Position numbers and translations under genes: made by a program
DNA from: an uncultured beta proteobacterium
Lineage (GTDB): Bacteria; Pseudomonadota; Gammaproteobacteria; Burkholderiales; Burkholderiaceae_E
DNA: 64,000 bases
NCBI GenBank assembly: GCA_903934295.1
Contig: CAIZNI010000022.1
Coordinates: 1-64,000, forward strand
Direction of reading: 5' to 3'
Shown here: one piece after another, positions 53,114 to 62,440 of the stretch
Numbering within the stretch: position 1 is the first letter of the stretch
How the letters are laid out: each line of letters opens with the position of its first letter
The notes under the pieces: model-generated
What the model saw: only the letters and a program-made list of their open reading frames with translations
What the model was told of the DNA's origin: nothing
Databases searched by the model: none

Positions 53114-54567
53114 AACCCGCGACGCAGCGGCCGGTCGGCATTCGGGTCATCCAGGCGTGGTCGCGCCTGGGCCCGCAATACCTGCCGTTCGCCGACGTCG
53201 CGAGTGCCGACCTGCCGCTGGGCCGGCTGCTGCGCCTGTCGCTCTTCCAGGTGTCGGTGGGCATGGCCACCGCGCTGATCGTGGGCACCCTGAACCGGGT
53301 GATGATCGTCGAGCTCGGCGTGGCCGCCTGGCTGGTCGCGATGATGGTCGCGCTGCCGCTGCTGGCCGCGCCGTTTCGGGCCTTCACCGGCTTCCGATCC
53401 GACACCCACCGCTCGGCCTTCGGCTGGCGCCGGGTGCCCTTCATCTGGACCGGCACGCTGCTGCAGTTCTTCGGGCTGGCCATCATGCCGTTCGCGCTGC
53501 TGGTGCTGTCGGGCCAGGGCGCCGTACCGGTGCCGCCCTGGTTCGGGCCGGGCGCCGCCGCCTTGGCTTTCCTGGTGGTGGGCGTGGGCCTGCAGACCGC
53601 CCAGACCGCAGGCCTCGCGCTGGCCACCGACCAGGCCAGCGACGAGACGCGCCCGCGTGTGGTCGCCCTGATGTACGTGATGCTGCTGGTCGGCATGGCG
53701 GGCAGCAGCTTCGTGTTCAGTATTCTGCTGGCCGAGTTCAGCCCGCAGCGGCTGGTTCAGGTGGTGCAGGGCTGCGCGATGGTGACGCTGGTGCTCAACA
53801 GCATCGCCCTGTGGAAGCAGGAGGCCCGCGACCCGGTGCGCGCCGCCGCGATGCGCGAGTCGACCGCGCCCGCGTTTCGCACCGTGTGGGGCCGCTTCAT
53901 CCGCAACGGCCGCGCCCGCCGCTTCCTGTGGGCGGTCGGCCTGGGCACCGCGGCCTTCAACATGCAGGACGTGATCCTGGAGCCCTACGGCGGCGAGATC
54001 CTCGCGCTCAGTGTGGGCGCCACCAGCGCACTCACCGCGCTGCTGGCCTGTGGCTCGCTGGCCGGCTTCGCACTGGCGGCCCGCCAGCTGGGCCGCGGCA
54101 CCGATCCGCTGCGGCTGGCGGCCTACGGCGCGCTCGCCGGGCTGCCGGCGTTTTCGGCAGTGATCTTCGCCGCACCGCTGGAGGCGGGGTGGCTGTTTCG
54201 GGCCGGCGCGCTGGGCATCGGTTTCGGCGGCGGGCTGTTCTCGGTCGGCACCCTGTCGGCGGCGATGCACATGGAAGAGCGCGCCTTCGTCGGACTGGCG
54301 CTGGGCGCCTGGGGCGCGGTGCAGGCCACCGCGGCCGGCCTGTCGGTGGCCGCCGGCGGCGCGCTGCGCGACATCGTCTCGGGCATGGCCACGCGCGGCT
54401 CGCTGGGCGAAGCGCTGGCGATGCCGGTCACCGGCTACAGCTTCGTCTACCACATTGAAATGCTGTTGCTGTTCGTTACCCTGGTCGCGATCGGCCCCCT
54501 CGTGGGGACCCGTTCCAAGGCCGTCACCGCTCCGCGCAAGTTCGGCCTGGCCGATCTGCCGGGGTAG
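53110..54567 (+). CDS. lhaA: light-harvesting 1 assembly factor LhaA (PucC family)
   Basis: A 485-aa major facilitator-type membrane protein with about twelve transmembrane segments. PucC/LhaA family blocks are QVSVGMATALIVGTLNRVMIVELGV near 47, FTGFRSDTHRSAFGWRRVPFIW near 93, and NMQDVILEPYGGEILALSVG near 283. LhaA helps insert LH1 and place bacteriochlorophyll; it usually precedes puhA, as here. Coupled to bchM by ATGA. Confidence 0.95.
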   Translation: MKPATQRPVGIRVIQAWSRLGPQYLPFADVASADLPLGRLLRLSLFQVSVGMATALIVGTLNRVMIVELGVAAWLVAMMVALPLLAAPFRAFTGFRSDTHRSAFGWRRVPFIWTGTLLQFFGLAIMPFALLVLSGQGAVPVPPWFGPGAAALAFLVVGVGLQTAQTAGLALATDQASDETRPRVVALMYVMLLVGMAGSSFVFSILLAEFSPQRLVQVVQGCAMVTLVLNSIALWKQEARDPVRAAAMRESTAPAFRTVWGRFIRNGRARRFLWAVGLGTAAFNMQDVILEPYGGEILALSVGATSALTALLACGSLAGFALAARQLGRGTDPLRLAAYGALAGLPAFSAVIFAAPLEAGWLFRAGALGIGFGGGLFSVGTLSAAMHMEERAFVGLALGAWGAVQATAAGLSVAAGGALRDIVSGMATRGSLGEALAMPVTGYSFVYHIEMLLLFVTLVAIGPLVGTRSKAVTAPRKFGLADLPG

Positions 54568-54591
54568 CCGCATCGAAGAGGAGACCTCACC

Positions 54592-55359
54592 ATGCAATTC
54601 GGCGCCATCACCGGCTACGTCGATCTCGCCCAGATCATTCTTTACCTGTTCTGGCTGTTCTTCGCCGGCCTCATCTACTACCTGGTCCGCGAAAACCACC
54701 GCGAAGGCTATCCGATGGAATCGGACAGCATGGGCACCGCGGTCATCAAGGGGTGGCCGATCCCCGAGCCCAAGACCTACAAGCTCGCCGACGGCAGCTC
54801 CGTCACCGTGCCGGAACTGCACCGCACCGAGCCGGAATACGCGGCGAAGTCGACCGCGGCCGCCCCCGGGTCGCCGATCGAGCCGACCGGTGATCCGATG
54901 CTCTCGGGTGCCGGCCCCGGCGCCTGGTCGAACCGCGCCGACAAGCCCGACCTGACCGCCCACGGCGACGTCAAGATCGTCCCGCTGCGGGTGATTCCGG
55001 CCTACAACGTGTCGGAGAACGATCCCGATCCGCGCGGCCTGCCGGTCATCGGCGGCGACGGCAAGCCCGGCGGCACGGTGCGCGACCTGTGGCTGGACCA
55101 GTCCGAGATGCTGTTCCGCTATCTCGAGATCGAGACCCCGGTCGCCGGCGGCACCCGCCGGGTGCTGGTGCCCATCCCGTTCGCCCGGATCCGGCGCACC
55201 GAGGTGGAAGTGGACGCCATCTTCGGCAGCCACTTCGCCCAGGTCCCGACGACCCGGCATCCCGAACAGATCACCTTCCTGGAAGAAGACAAGATCACCG
55301 CCTTCTACGGTGCCGGCACGCTCTACGCCGAGCCGTCGCGGGGCGAGCCGATCCTCTGA
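54592..55359 (+). CDS. puhA: photosynthetic reaction centre H subunit PuhA
   Basis: A 255-aa single-pass subunit of the type II reaction centre. The membrane helix is at about residues 12-31 (AQIILYLFWLFFAGLIYYLV), followed by REN and the YPMESD linker, then the cytoplasmic beta-rich domain with VGDVKIVPLRVIPAYNVSE-like and VSENDPDPRGLPVIGGDGKPGG blocks near 140-162. It is preceded by GAGGAG. It lies 24 nt after lhaA and 21 nt before puhB. Confidence 0.97.
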   Translation: MQFGAITGYVDLAQIILYLFWLFFAGLIYYLVRENHREGYPMESDSMGTAVIKGWPIPEPKTYKLADGSSVTVPELHRTEPEYAAKSTAAAPGSPIEPTGDPMLSGAGPGAWSNRADKPDLTAHGDVKIVPLRVIPAYNVSENDPDPRGLPVIGGDGKPGGTVRDLWLDQSEMLFRYLEIETPVAGGTRRVLVPIPFARIRRTEVEVDAIFGSHFAQVPTTRHPEQITFLEEDKITAFYGAGTLYAEPSRGEPIL

Positions 55360-55380
55360 TTCCCTGACAGCGGAGACGTC

Positions 55381-56058
55381 ATGACGATCGAAAGCCACGG
55401 CCACGAACACGAGTTCGAACCCCAGTTCGGACTTCCCGAGCGCCTGCCTGCCGGCGAGCGCATCCTGTGGCAAGGCTCGCCGGATTTCGCGGCGCTGGCG
55501 CGCAACGCCTTTCACCTGCGCAAGCTGGCGCTGTACTTCTCGGTGCTGCTGGTGGCGCGCGCCGCCACGGTGTTCGGCAGCGGCGGCTCGGCCGGCGACA
55601 CGCTGAACGCGATGGCCTGGCCGGTGCTGCTGACGGTGCTGGCGCTGGCCAGCGTCACCACCCTGGCCTGGCTCACCGCGCGCACCGCCGTCTACACCGT
55701 GACCGACCAGCGGGTGGTCATGCGAATCGGCATCGTCCTGACACTGACCTTCAACCTGCCGCTGCGCAGCATCGAGTCGGCCGCGCTGCGCGCCGGTTCC
55801 GGCGGCTGCGGCGACATCGTCCTCAAGCTGGCCGGCAGCGATCGCATCGCCTGGCTGCACCTGTGGCCGCACGCCCGGCCGTGGCGCCTGGCCAACCCGG
55901 AGCCGAGCCTGCGCTGCGTCCCTGAGGCGGCCAGCGTGGCCGCGACCCTGGCGCAGGCCTGGTCGGGCGCCACCGGCGTGACCGCGGTGCCGGCCGACAC
56001 GACGGCCGCCGATGCCGGCCACACCCGCCAGCCGCTGTGGCAGCCGAGCCCGACATGA
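55381..56058 (+). CDS. puhB: photosynthetic complex assembly protein PuhB
   Basis: A 225-aa membrane protein with two or three transmembrane segments and a PH-like domain. It begins with a His/Glu-rich tail, then GERILWQGSPDFAALARNAFHLRK near 25, helices near 45-62 and 74-97, and the VTDQRVVMRIGIVLTLTFNLPL strand region near 115. In Rhodobacter PuhB helps reaction-centre assembly. The C-terminal ~30 residues are low-complexity. It overlaps puhC by 4 nt. Confidence 0.92.
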   Translation: MTIESHGHEHEFEPQFGLPERLPAGERILWQGSPDFAALARNAFHLRKLALYFSVLLVARAATVFGSGGSAGDTLNAMAWPVLLTVLALASVTTLAWLTARTAVYTVTDQRVVMRIGIVLTLTFNLPLRSIESAALRAGSGGCGDIVLKLAGSDRIAWLHLWPHARPWRLANPEPSLRCVPEAASVAATLAQAWSGATGVTAVPADTTAADAGHTRQPLWQPSPT

Positions 56059-56537
56059 GCGCCACCCGCACCGACTCGACAACCCCGGCCGCCCTGGCGC
56101 CCGACAGCTTCCCGCGCTGGTTCCTCTACGGCGCGGCCGGGCTGATCCTGTTCTCGCTCACCAGCGTGGCGCTGGTGCGCATCACCGGCAACGGACCCGA
56201 CCAGCGCGCCGCGCCCGCCACCGTCGAGCGCGCGCTGCGCTTCGAGGACCGCCCCGACGGCAGCATCGCCGTCATCGACGGCCGAACCGGCGAACTGGTG
56301 AGTTCGGTCCAGGGCGAACAGGGCTTCCTGCGCGGTGCGCTGCGGGCCCTGGCGCGCGAACGCAAGGCGCGCGGCATCGGCCACGAGATTCCCTTCCAGC
56401 TGATCGCCGGCCATGATTCGCGACTGACCCTGTTCGACCCGGTCACCGGTCAGCGCATCGACCTCGATTCCTTCGGCCCGACCAACGCCGGCGCCTTCGC
56501 GCCCCTGCTGACGGCCGGCGCCCCGGCAAAACCCTGA
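56055..56537 (+). CDS. puhC: photosynthetic complex assembly protein PuhC
   Basis: A 160-aa protein with one N-terminal membrane helix (about residues 22-42, [20 protein letters not shown]) and a periplasmic domain containing [24 protein letters not shown] near 60 and [17 protein letters not shown] near 90, which are the PuhC signature. It supports assembly of the reaction centre-LH1 complex. ATGA overlap with puhB; 14 nt before acsF. Confidence 0.92.
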   Translation: MSATRTDSTTPAALAPDSFPRWFLYGAAGLILFSLTSVALVRITGNGPDQRAAPATVERALRFEDRPDGSIAVIDGRTGELVSSVQGEQGFLRGALRALARERKARGIGHEIPFQLIAGHDSRLTLFDPVTGQRIDLDSFGPTNAGAFAPLLTAGAPAKP

Positions 56538-56551
56538 ACCCGGAGACTGCC

Positions 56552-57631
56552 ATGACAGCCGACACGATCACGATCGCCAGTGCCGACGAGGCCTCGCGCC
56601 GCGCCAAGACCGAGTCGCTGCTCAGCCCGCGCTTCTACACCACCGACTTCAAGGCGATGGACCGCATCGACGTGTCGTCGCTGCGCGCCGAGTGGGACGC
56701 GATGCTCGCCGAGTACGAGGGCGACAACAACCACGATCACTTCCAGCGCACCCCGGACTTCAACACCGAGGTCGCGCAGGTGTTCTCGAAGGTGTCGCCG
56801 GAACTGCGCCAGGAGTTCCTGGACTTCCTGATCAGCTCGCTCACCAGCGAGTTCAGCGGCTGCATCCTCTACAACGAGATCCAGAAGAACATCACCAACC
56901 CCGACATGAAGGCGCTGATGCGGTTCATGGCACGCGACGAATCGCGCCATGCCGGCTTCATCAACCAGTCGCTCAAGGACTTCGGGCTCGGCATCGACCT
57001 GGGCGACCTCAAGCGCACCAAGGCCTACACCTTCTTCAAGCCGAAATACATCTTCTACGCGACCTACCTGTCGGAGAAGATCGGCTATGCGCGCTACATC
57101 ACCATCTTCCGCCAGCTCGAGCGCCATCCCGACAAGCGCTTCCACCCGATCTTTCGCTGGTTCGAGCGGTGGTGCAACGACGAGTTCCGCCACGGCGAAT
57201 CCTTCGCCCTGATCATGCGCGCCAACCCGCACCTGCTGCGCGGGGGCAACCTGCTGTGGATCCGCTTCTTCCTGCTGGCGGTCTACGCCACCATGTACGT
57301 GCGCGACCACACCCGGCCCATGCTCCATCAGGCAATGGGACTGGACTCCGACGAGTACGACTACACCGTGTTCCGCATCACCACCGAGATCTCCAAGCAG
57401 GTGTTCCCGATCTCGCTGGACACCGACCACCCGGCGTTTCGCGCCGGCCTGCAGCGGCTGTTCCGCCTGCAGACCGCGATGGACGCGGCGCGGGCGCGCG
57501 GCGGCCTGGTGGGCCGGCTGCGTCAGGCCGGACTGGCGGTCGCGGGCTTTGCCACCTTCGCCCGGCTGTATCTTCGTCCGGTCAAGCGTCACGACCTGCC
57601 GGCGCAGGTGCGCGTGGCCCCGGCCTGGTAG
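56552..57631 (+). CDS. acsF: aerobic Mg-protoporphyrin IX monomethyl ester cyclase AcsF
   Basis: A 359-aa di-iron oxygenase that forms ring E of bacteriochlorophyll using O2. Iron-ligand motifs are [10 protein letters not shown] near 105 and [16 protein letters not shown] near 127, with the later [11 protein letters not shown] near 210. The N-terminal [20 protein letters not shown] is typical. Placement between puhC and puhE is common in Betaproteobacteria. No BchE (anaerobic cyclase) is in the window. Its presence implies oxygen-permissive pigment synthesis. Confidence 0.96.
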   Translation: MTADTITIASADEASRRAKTESLLSPRFYTTDFKAMDRIDVSSLRAEWDAMLAEYEGDNNHDHFQRTPDFNTEVAQVFSKVSPELRQEFLDFLISSLTSEFSGCILYNEIQKNITNPDMKALMRFMARDESRHAGFINQSLKDFGLGIDLGDLKRTKAYTFFKPKYIFYATYLSEKIGYARYITIFRQLERHPDKRFHPIFRWFERWCNDEFRHGESFALIMRANPHLLRGGNLLWIRFFLLAVYATMYVRDHTRPMLHQAMGLDSDEYDYTVFRITTEISKQVFPISLDTDHPAFRAGLQRLFRLQTAMDAARARGGLVGRLRQAGLAVAGFATFARLYLRPVKRHDLPAQVRVAPAW

Positions 57632-57671
57632 GCCGGCAGTCACCGAGCGCGCCGACTCCAGGACCCGCAAG

Positions 57672-58484
57672 ATGTCGACCCCTGCGTTCGCCGTTCTGTT
57701 CGCGATCTTCATCTGGTGGTTCAGCACCGGCATCGTGCTGGTGCTCAACCGCCTGTCGCGCGCGGCGATCAACCGCAGCCTGCTGCTGTCCTCTCTGCTC
57801 GGCCTGGCGGCGCTGTTCGCGCTGGCACACACCGCCCGCCAGACCGGCGCTGCGGGCGCGTACTGCGCGTTCACCAGCGCGCTGCTCGTCTGGGGCTGGC
57901 ACGAGCTGACCTTCCTCACCGGATGGATCACCGGTCCGCGCAAGCACGCACTGCCCGGGACGGTGACCGGCTGGCCGCGCTTCGTTCAGTCGGTGCGCGC
58001 CATCCTGTGGCATGAGCTGGGGATCGCCGCGGTCGGCACGCTGATCATCGTGATGACCTGGGGCGAGCCCAACCAGGTTGGCACCGGTACCTTCCTCGTG
58101 CTGTGGGTGATGCGCACCAGCGCCAAGCTCAATCTGTTCTTCGGTGTGCGAAACCTGAGCGAAGCCTTTCTCCCGACGCATCTGGCCTACCTCGAGAGCT
58201 TCTTCCGGCGCCGCCCGATGAACCTGTTCTTTCCGCTGGCCGTCGGCGCCGCCTGCGCCGCGCTGGCGCTGCTGGTCCTGCGCGCGATCGACGCGGGTGC
58301 CAGCGATGGCCAGGTGGTCGGCCTGACACTGGTGAGCACGATGCTGGCCATGGCGATCGTCGAGCATGCGCTGCTGGTGCTGCCGCTGGACACCACCGCC
58401 CTGTGGCGCTGGGCGATCCGGCCGGCCCACCGGCCGCCCGCCAACCCGCCGGGTGCGATCGCACCCGTGCACCCCAACCGGTGA
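57672..58484 (+). CDS. puhE: photosynthetic complex putative assembly protein PuhE
   Basis: A 270-aa membrane protein with about seven transmembrane segments, of the PuhE/DUF3623 family. It begins MSTPAFAVLFAIFIWWFSTGIVLVLNRL, with WGWHELTFLTGWITGPR near 75 and MRTSAKLNLFFGVRNLSEAFLP near 148 as family blocks. In Rhodobacter PuhE modulates bacteriochlorophyll levels and assembly. It starts 40 nt after acsF and ends 5 nt before crtB. Confidence 0.93.
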   Translation: MSTPAFAVLFAIFIWWFSTGIVLVLNRLSRAAINRSLLLSSLLGLAALFALAHTARQTGAAGAYCAFTSALLVWGWHELTFLTGWITGPRKHALPGTVTGWPRFVQSVRAILWHELGIAAVGTLIIVMTWGEPNQVGTGTFLVLWVMRTSAKLNLFFGVRNLSEAFLPTHLAYLESFFRRRPMNLFFPLAVGAACAALALLVLRAIDAGASDGQVVGLTLVSTMLAMAIVEHALLVLPLDTTALWRWAIRPAHRPPANPPGAIAPVHPNR

Positions 58485-58489
58485 CCCCG

Positions 58490-59560
58490 ATGCAAACGAG
58501 CGCGCACGACACACCCGAGGCGTCACCCGAAGACGGGACCTATGACCTGAAGGCCTGCCAGGCGCTGATGCGCGGTGGCTCCAAGACCTTCTTCGCCGCC
58601 TCGCTGCTGCTGCCGGCGCGGGTGCGCGCCCCGGCCACCGCCCTCTATGCCTTCTGCCGGCTGGCCGACGACGCGATCGACCTCGGGGTCGACCCGCATG
58701 CCGCGATGCGCGAGCTGCAGAGCCGCCTGGACGGCATCTACCAGGGACGCCCCGGACCGATCGATGCCGACCGCGCACTGGCGCAGGTGGTGCACCGCTT
58801 CGCGATTCCGCGCGCCCTGCTCGACGCCCTGCTGGAGGGCTTCCTGTGGGATGCCCAGGGTCGGCTGTATCACTCGCTGGCCGATGTCCAGGCCTATGGC
58901 GCGCGCGTCGCCGGCACGGTCGGCGCGATGATGGCCCTGGTGATGGAGACCCGCACGCCGCAGGCGCTGGCCCGCGCCTGCGAACTCGGCGTGGCGATGC
59001 AGCTGACCAACATCGCCCGCGATGTCGGCGAGGACGCCCGCAACGGGCGCCTGTACCTGCCACGCGACTGGCTGCTGGAAGCCGGCGTCGACCCGGATCG
59101 CTGGCTCCAGGACCCGGTTTTCAACCCGGCCATCGGCAGCGTCGTCCAGCGACTGCTGGCCGCCGCCGACGACCTCTACCGACGCTCGCGCGAGGGCATC
59201 GCCGCGCTGCCGCGCGACTGCCGACCGGCGATCCACGCGGCGCGCCGGGTCTATGCCGAGATCGGCCACCAGCTCGCGCGCGAAGGCATGAACTCGATCA
59301 GCCGCCGCGCGGTGGTCTCGGGACGGCGCAAGCTCGTCCTGATTGCGGCGGCCACCGGCGAGGCGCTGCTGCCTGCGCCCGCCGGACTGGCAGACCCGAC
59401 GCCGCTGCCGGCCATCCGTTTCCTCGTCGAGGCGGTGCAAAGGAGCGAACCGCCCCTGGCACCCGCACCCGCGCCACGCCGCAGCTTCGATGAGCGCATG
59501 GCCTGGGGCGCGGACCTGTATGCCCGTCTGGTCGAGCAGGACCAGCGCAGCCCCGGCTGA
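58490..59560 (+). CDS. crtB: phytoene synthase CrtB
   Basis: A 356-aa head-to-head prenyltransferase joining two GGPP into phytoene. The first Asp-rich motif is YAFCRLADDAIDLG near residue 53 (usual DxxxD form), and the second is LTNIARDVGEDARNGRLYLP near 165. The GGSKTFFAASLLLP block near 29 is typical. ATG at 58490 is used; a GTG three codons earlier overlaps the puhE stop. Placing crtB in the puh operon, away from crtI, means carotenoid genes are split over three transcripts here. Confidence 0.95.
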   Translation: MQTSAHDTPEASPEDGTYDLKACQALMRGGSKTFFAASLLLPARVRAPATALYAFCRLADDAIDLGVDPHAAMRELQSRLDGIYQGRPGPIDADRALAQVVHRFAIPRALLDALLEGFLWDAQGRLYHSLADVQAYGARVAGTVGAMMALVMETRTPQALARACELGVAMQLTNIARDVGEDARNGRLYLPRDWLLEAGVDPDRWLQDPVFNPAIGSVVQRLLAAADDLYRRSREGIAALPRDCRPAIHAARRVYAEIGHQLAREGMNSISRRAVVSGRRKLVLIAAATGEALLPAPAGLADPTPLPAIRFLVEAVQRSEPPLAPAPAPRRSFDERMAWGADLYARLVEQDQRSPG

Positions 59561-59595
59561 GCGCGGCCGGCCCGCCACCGTCGCGAAGTCTTTCC

Positions 59596-59850
59596 GTGCC
59601 CACGCTCAAGATGGTGGAAGTGATCGGTCTGGCGGTGGCCGGACTGCTGTTCGTCTGGTGGCAGCTGCGCGACGTCGCCCAGGCGGCCAAACGCACCCGC
59701 GAGCAGGAGGAGGCACAGGCACAAGCGCAGGCACAGGCACAGGCCAGCCAGTCGCCAGACAGCCCGTCGCCAGGCAACCCGTCGCAGGACGCCGGGCAGC
59801 CGGTCGCCGACGCGGGCGCTCTCCCGCCTTCCGAGGGCCCGCGCACATGA
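59596..59850 (+). CDS. 84-aa single-helix membrane protein with Gln/Ala repeat
   Basis: One transmembrane helix (about residues 9-23, VIGLAVAGLLFVWWQ) is followed by a basic/acidic stretch and a Gln-Ala repeat (QAQAQAQAQA), then a Pro/Ser/Gly-rich tail. It starts with GTG at 59596; an ATG five codons later is an alternative. It lies between crtB and a DUF2269 gene in the superoperon. No family was recognised; the layout (anchor plus disordered tail) suggests a membrane-tethered accessory protein. Confidence 0.6.
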   Translation: MPTLKMVEVIGLAVAGLLFVWWQLRDVAQAAKRTREQEEAQAQAQAQAQASQSPDSPSPGNPSQDAGQPVADAGALPPSEGPRT

Positions 59851-59886
59851 GGTGTTGCCGATGAACCGCGCCCGTCAGGCCCGCAC

Positions 59887-60339
59887 ATGAGCGCGTCGCT
59901 CAAGATCATCCACCTGCTGTGCGCCTGCCTTTTCCTGGGCAACGTGATCGTCAGCGGCACCTGGGCCGCACTGGCCGAGCGCACGCGCAATCACACCATC
60001 ATCCAGTTCAGCAACCGGCTGGTGCTGATCACCGACCTGATGTTCACGCTGGGCGGCTCGCTGGGCGTGGTGATCACCGGCTACCTGATGGCCGACCGCT
60101 GGGGCGGCGAGTCGTCACATCCGTGGATCCGCTGGGCCTATCTGCTGTTCGGGCTGTCGGGGCTGATCTGGCTGTTCGTGCTGGTGCCGATCCAGCTCAA
60201 GCAGCGACGCCTGCTGCAGGAAAGCGACCAGATCACCGCGCAATACCTTCGCCTGTCGCGCCACTGGCAGATCTGGGGCGCGGCGGCCACCGTGCTGCCG
60301 CTGCCGATTCTCTACCTGATGGTCACCAAGATGGCCTGA
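59887..60339 (+). CDS. DUF2269 family membrane protein
   Basis: A 150-aa protein with four transmembrane segments (about residues 4-24, 44-68, 82-103 and 126-145) that matches the DUF2269 family (ACLFLGNVIVSGTW near 13, FTLGGSLGVVITGYLMA near 53). The function of the family is not established. It sits in the photosynthesis superoperon, downstream of crtB. A nine-codon frame (59861-59890) overlaps its start codon in ATGA fashion. Confidence 0.82.
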   Translation: MSASLKIIHLLCACLFLGNVIVSGTWAALAERTRNHTIIQFSNRLVLITDLMFTLGGSLGVVITGYLMADRWGGESSHPWIRWAYLLFGLSGLIWLFVLVPIQLKQRRLLQESDQITAQYLRLSRHWQIWGAAATVLPLPILYLMVTKMA

Positions 60340-60385
60340 AGGGCAATCCCGCCATGGGCCCGCCAGGGCAGGGGAGATCGACCGC

Positions 60386-61309
60386 ATGAACACCGGCTCG
60401 GCATCGCTGAAAGATCGGATCATCCTCGTCACCGGCGCCGCGTCGGGCATCGGCGCGGCCACCGCGCTCGAACTGCACGGCCGCGGCGCGATGCCGGTGC
60501 TGGTGGACTGCGACGCCGACGGCCTGCGGGCCAGCGCACACGCGATCGGAGGCGACCCGCTCACCGTGGTGGCCGATGTCACCTCGCTGACGCAGTGCGA
60601 GGCCGCGGTGGCCGCCGCGCTCGCGCGCCATGGCCGGCTCGATGTGGTGTGGGCCAACGCCGGCATGGCGTCGTTCGGTCCGCTCTCGCACACCGACCCG
60701 GCCGCCTGGAACCACTGCATCGATGTGAACGTCAAAGGAGTCTTTCACACGGTGCGAGCCGCGCTGCCGGCGGTGCTCGCAAGCCGCGGCTATGTACTGG
60801 CGACCGCGTCGGCCGCGTCGTTCGCCCATCCGCCCCTGATGTCGGCCTATGCCGCGTCGAAAGCCGCGGTCGAGGCGATGTGCAACGCCTGGCGGCTCGA
60901 GCTGGCCGCGCACGGCGTGCAGGTCGGCGTGATTCACGCCTCCTGGGTCAAGACACCGATGGTCGACGAAGGCCGTCTGCACCCCGGGTTCGCGCGGCTC
61001 GGCCGGACGATGCCCGCGCCGATGCGCGCCGAGATGCCGGTGGCCGAAGCGGCCCGCCGGATCGCCGACGGCATCGAGGCAAGGGCCTCACGGATCTGGC
61101 TGCCCGGCTGGCTGCGGATGCTGCACTGGCTGCGCGCGCTGCTGCACACGCCGGCGGCCGAACGCCAGCTGCGGCGCGCCGCACCGGAACTGGAAGCGAT
61201 GTACCTGGAGGGCCTCGCCGCCGAGGGCGCACTGGCCTCGTCCTACGGGCCGCGAGAGCGGGAGCGGGCGCTGGCCAGGCTGCGGGCGGCAGAACCGGGC
61301 GGCGGCTGA
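60386..61309 (+). CDS. short-chain dehydrogenase/reductase at the end of the photosynthesis superoperon
   Basis: A 307-aa classical SDR. Cofactor motif TGAASGIGAATALELHGRG is at about residues 16-34, NAG near 91, and the catalytic YAASK near 156 with an upstream Ser (ATASAASFAHPP). The C-terminal 70 residues contain a WLPGWLRMLHWLRALLH helix that could touch the membrane, as in retinol dehydrogenase-like and other SDRs acting on lipophilic substrates. It lies 46 nt after the DUF2269 gene and converges on crtC. A carotenoid or lipid substrate is possible but unproven. Confidence 0.82.
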   Translation: MNTGSASLKDRIILVTGAASGIGAATALELHGRGAMPVLVDCDADGLRASAHAIGGDPLTVVADVTSLTQCEAAVAAALARHGRLDVVWANAGMASFGPLSHTDPAAWNHCIDVNVKGVFHTVRAALPAVLASRGYVLATASAASFAHPPLMSAYAASKAAVEAMCNAWRLELAAHGVQVGVIHASWVKTPMVDEGRLHPGFARLGRTMPAPMRAEMPVAEAARRIADGIEARASRIWLPGWLRMLHWLRALLHTPAAERQLRRAAPELEAMYLEGLAAEGALASSYGPRERERALARLRAAEPGGG

Positions 61310-61347
61310 GGAAGTGGGGCTGAGGAAGTGGGGCTGAGGAAGTGGGA
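61306..61347. repeat. three 14-bp tandem repeats after the SDR gene
   Basis: CTGAGGAAGTGGGG occurs three times in tandem (61306, 61320, 61334; last base differs). The first unit includes the SDR stop codon. It fills part of the gap between the convergent SDR and crtC genes. Confidence 0.9.
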
Positions 61348-61406
61348 CAGACGGCTGGCCGCTGACCGCTGAGGCATCACCCCTGCACCGAGCAGCAGAA
61401 CGCCCT

Positions 61407-62405
61407 TCAGGGGCGTCGCGGCATGCGCCAGGGCAGCATCAGACGCACCGGCAGCGACACCACGCGCGGCACGTCCAGTGTCTCGTGGATCGAGGTCAGC
61501 CGCTCGCCCAGCAGGGTCGAGCTGATCTTGGAGCGGACGTAGAAGGGCGTGTCCTCCAGCGTGGCCAGCAGCTGCGGCGGATCGACCGCATCGCCGCGGA
61601 CCTGACGCGGGATCCGCCACATCGAGGTCGGCAGACGATGGCGTGGCGGCGCCTCGAAGGGCCGGGCGCTGCCGTCGCGCCCGAAGCGCTGCGCGATCAC
61701 CCGCTCACCGCCTTGCCGGGGCCGCACATCGTAGATGACCGCGGTGTCGCCACCGGCCATCGTGGCGCGCGACCAGTCCCAGTCGATGAAGGCCCGGTCG
61801 ACCGGCTCGCTGCCTTCGTTGGAGTCGAGATAGGCGTGGCCGCGCCAGCGCAGCCGCGGCTGCTCCAGCTCGACCTCGATGCGCGCGCAAGGCGCGATCG
61901 GCCCCCAATGGTGGCGCCCGGCCTCATCCAGCGGCGCGATGAAGCGGCACAGGCCCTCGGGTTCCACGCGCACCCGGCCGCGGATGCGGCGCGGAATCGG
62001 CACCCCGATCTCGTCGATGTCGACCACCAGCGCCCGGCCGTCCCAGCGCACCCGGCTGGGCCCGAGGGTGTATTCATCGCGACTGCGTGAGACCTGCCCG
62101 CGTCCGCGTTCGGTCATCGCCCAGCGCTTGCCGCCCTCGCCGTAGAGCGCCACATTGAGCGCGCAGAAATTGTCCGGGTCACCGTGCCCCAGTGATCGGG
62201 CCAGCGCGTAGTAGGGGGAGAAGACGCTGCCCACGAAGGCGATGACGGTCAGCCCATGGCGACCGTCATCACTGAGCGCATCGAAATACCACCAGAGATA
62301 ACCACCGGGGGGAACCGGCTGGTCGAAGCGCGGCGCGCCGTCTGCGCCGCGGCCCCCGAGGGGCAGGGGCCTGGGGTTACCGCCGGGTTCGTCGAAAGAT
62401 CGCAA
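61407..62405 (-). CDS. crtC: carotenoid 1,2-hydratase CrtC
   Basis: A 332-aa hydratase adding water across the 1,2 double bond of neurosporene/lycopene-type carotenoids. Signature blocks are PPGGYLWWYFDALSDDGRHGLTVIAFVGSVFSPYY near 33-65 and FIDWDWSRATM near 205, with HAYLDSNEGSEP just before. No in-frame ATG precedes the signature; TTG at 62405 is the only reasonable start, 35 nt after the pufC stop, so it is probably the distal gene of the puf operon. Confidence 0.92.
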   Translation of the reverse strand: MRSFDEPGGNPRPLPLGGRGADGAPRFDQPVPPGGYLWWYFDALSDDGRHGLTVIAFVGSVFSPYYALARSLGHGDPDNFCALNVALYGEGGKRWAMTERGRGQVSRSRDEYTLGPSRVRWDGRALVVDIDEIGVPIPRRIRGRVRVEPEGLCRFIAPLDEAGRHHWGPIAPCARIEVELEQPRLRWRGHAYLDSNEGSEPVDRAFIDWDWSRATMAGGDTAVIYDVRPRQGGERVIAQRFGRDGSARPFEAPPRHRLPTSMWRIPRQVRGDAVDPPQLLATLEDTPFYVRSKISSTLLGERLTSIHETLDVPRVVSLPVRLMLPWRMPRRP

Positions 62406-62440
62406 GATGGACGAACCCGCCGGGCCCCGGGCCGGGCGGC

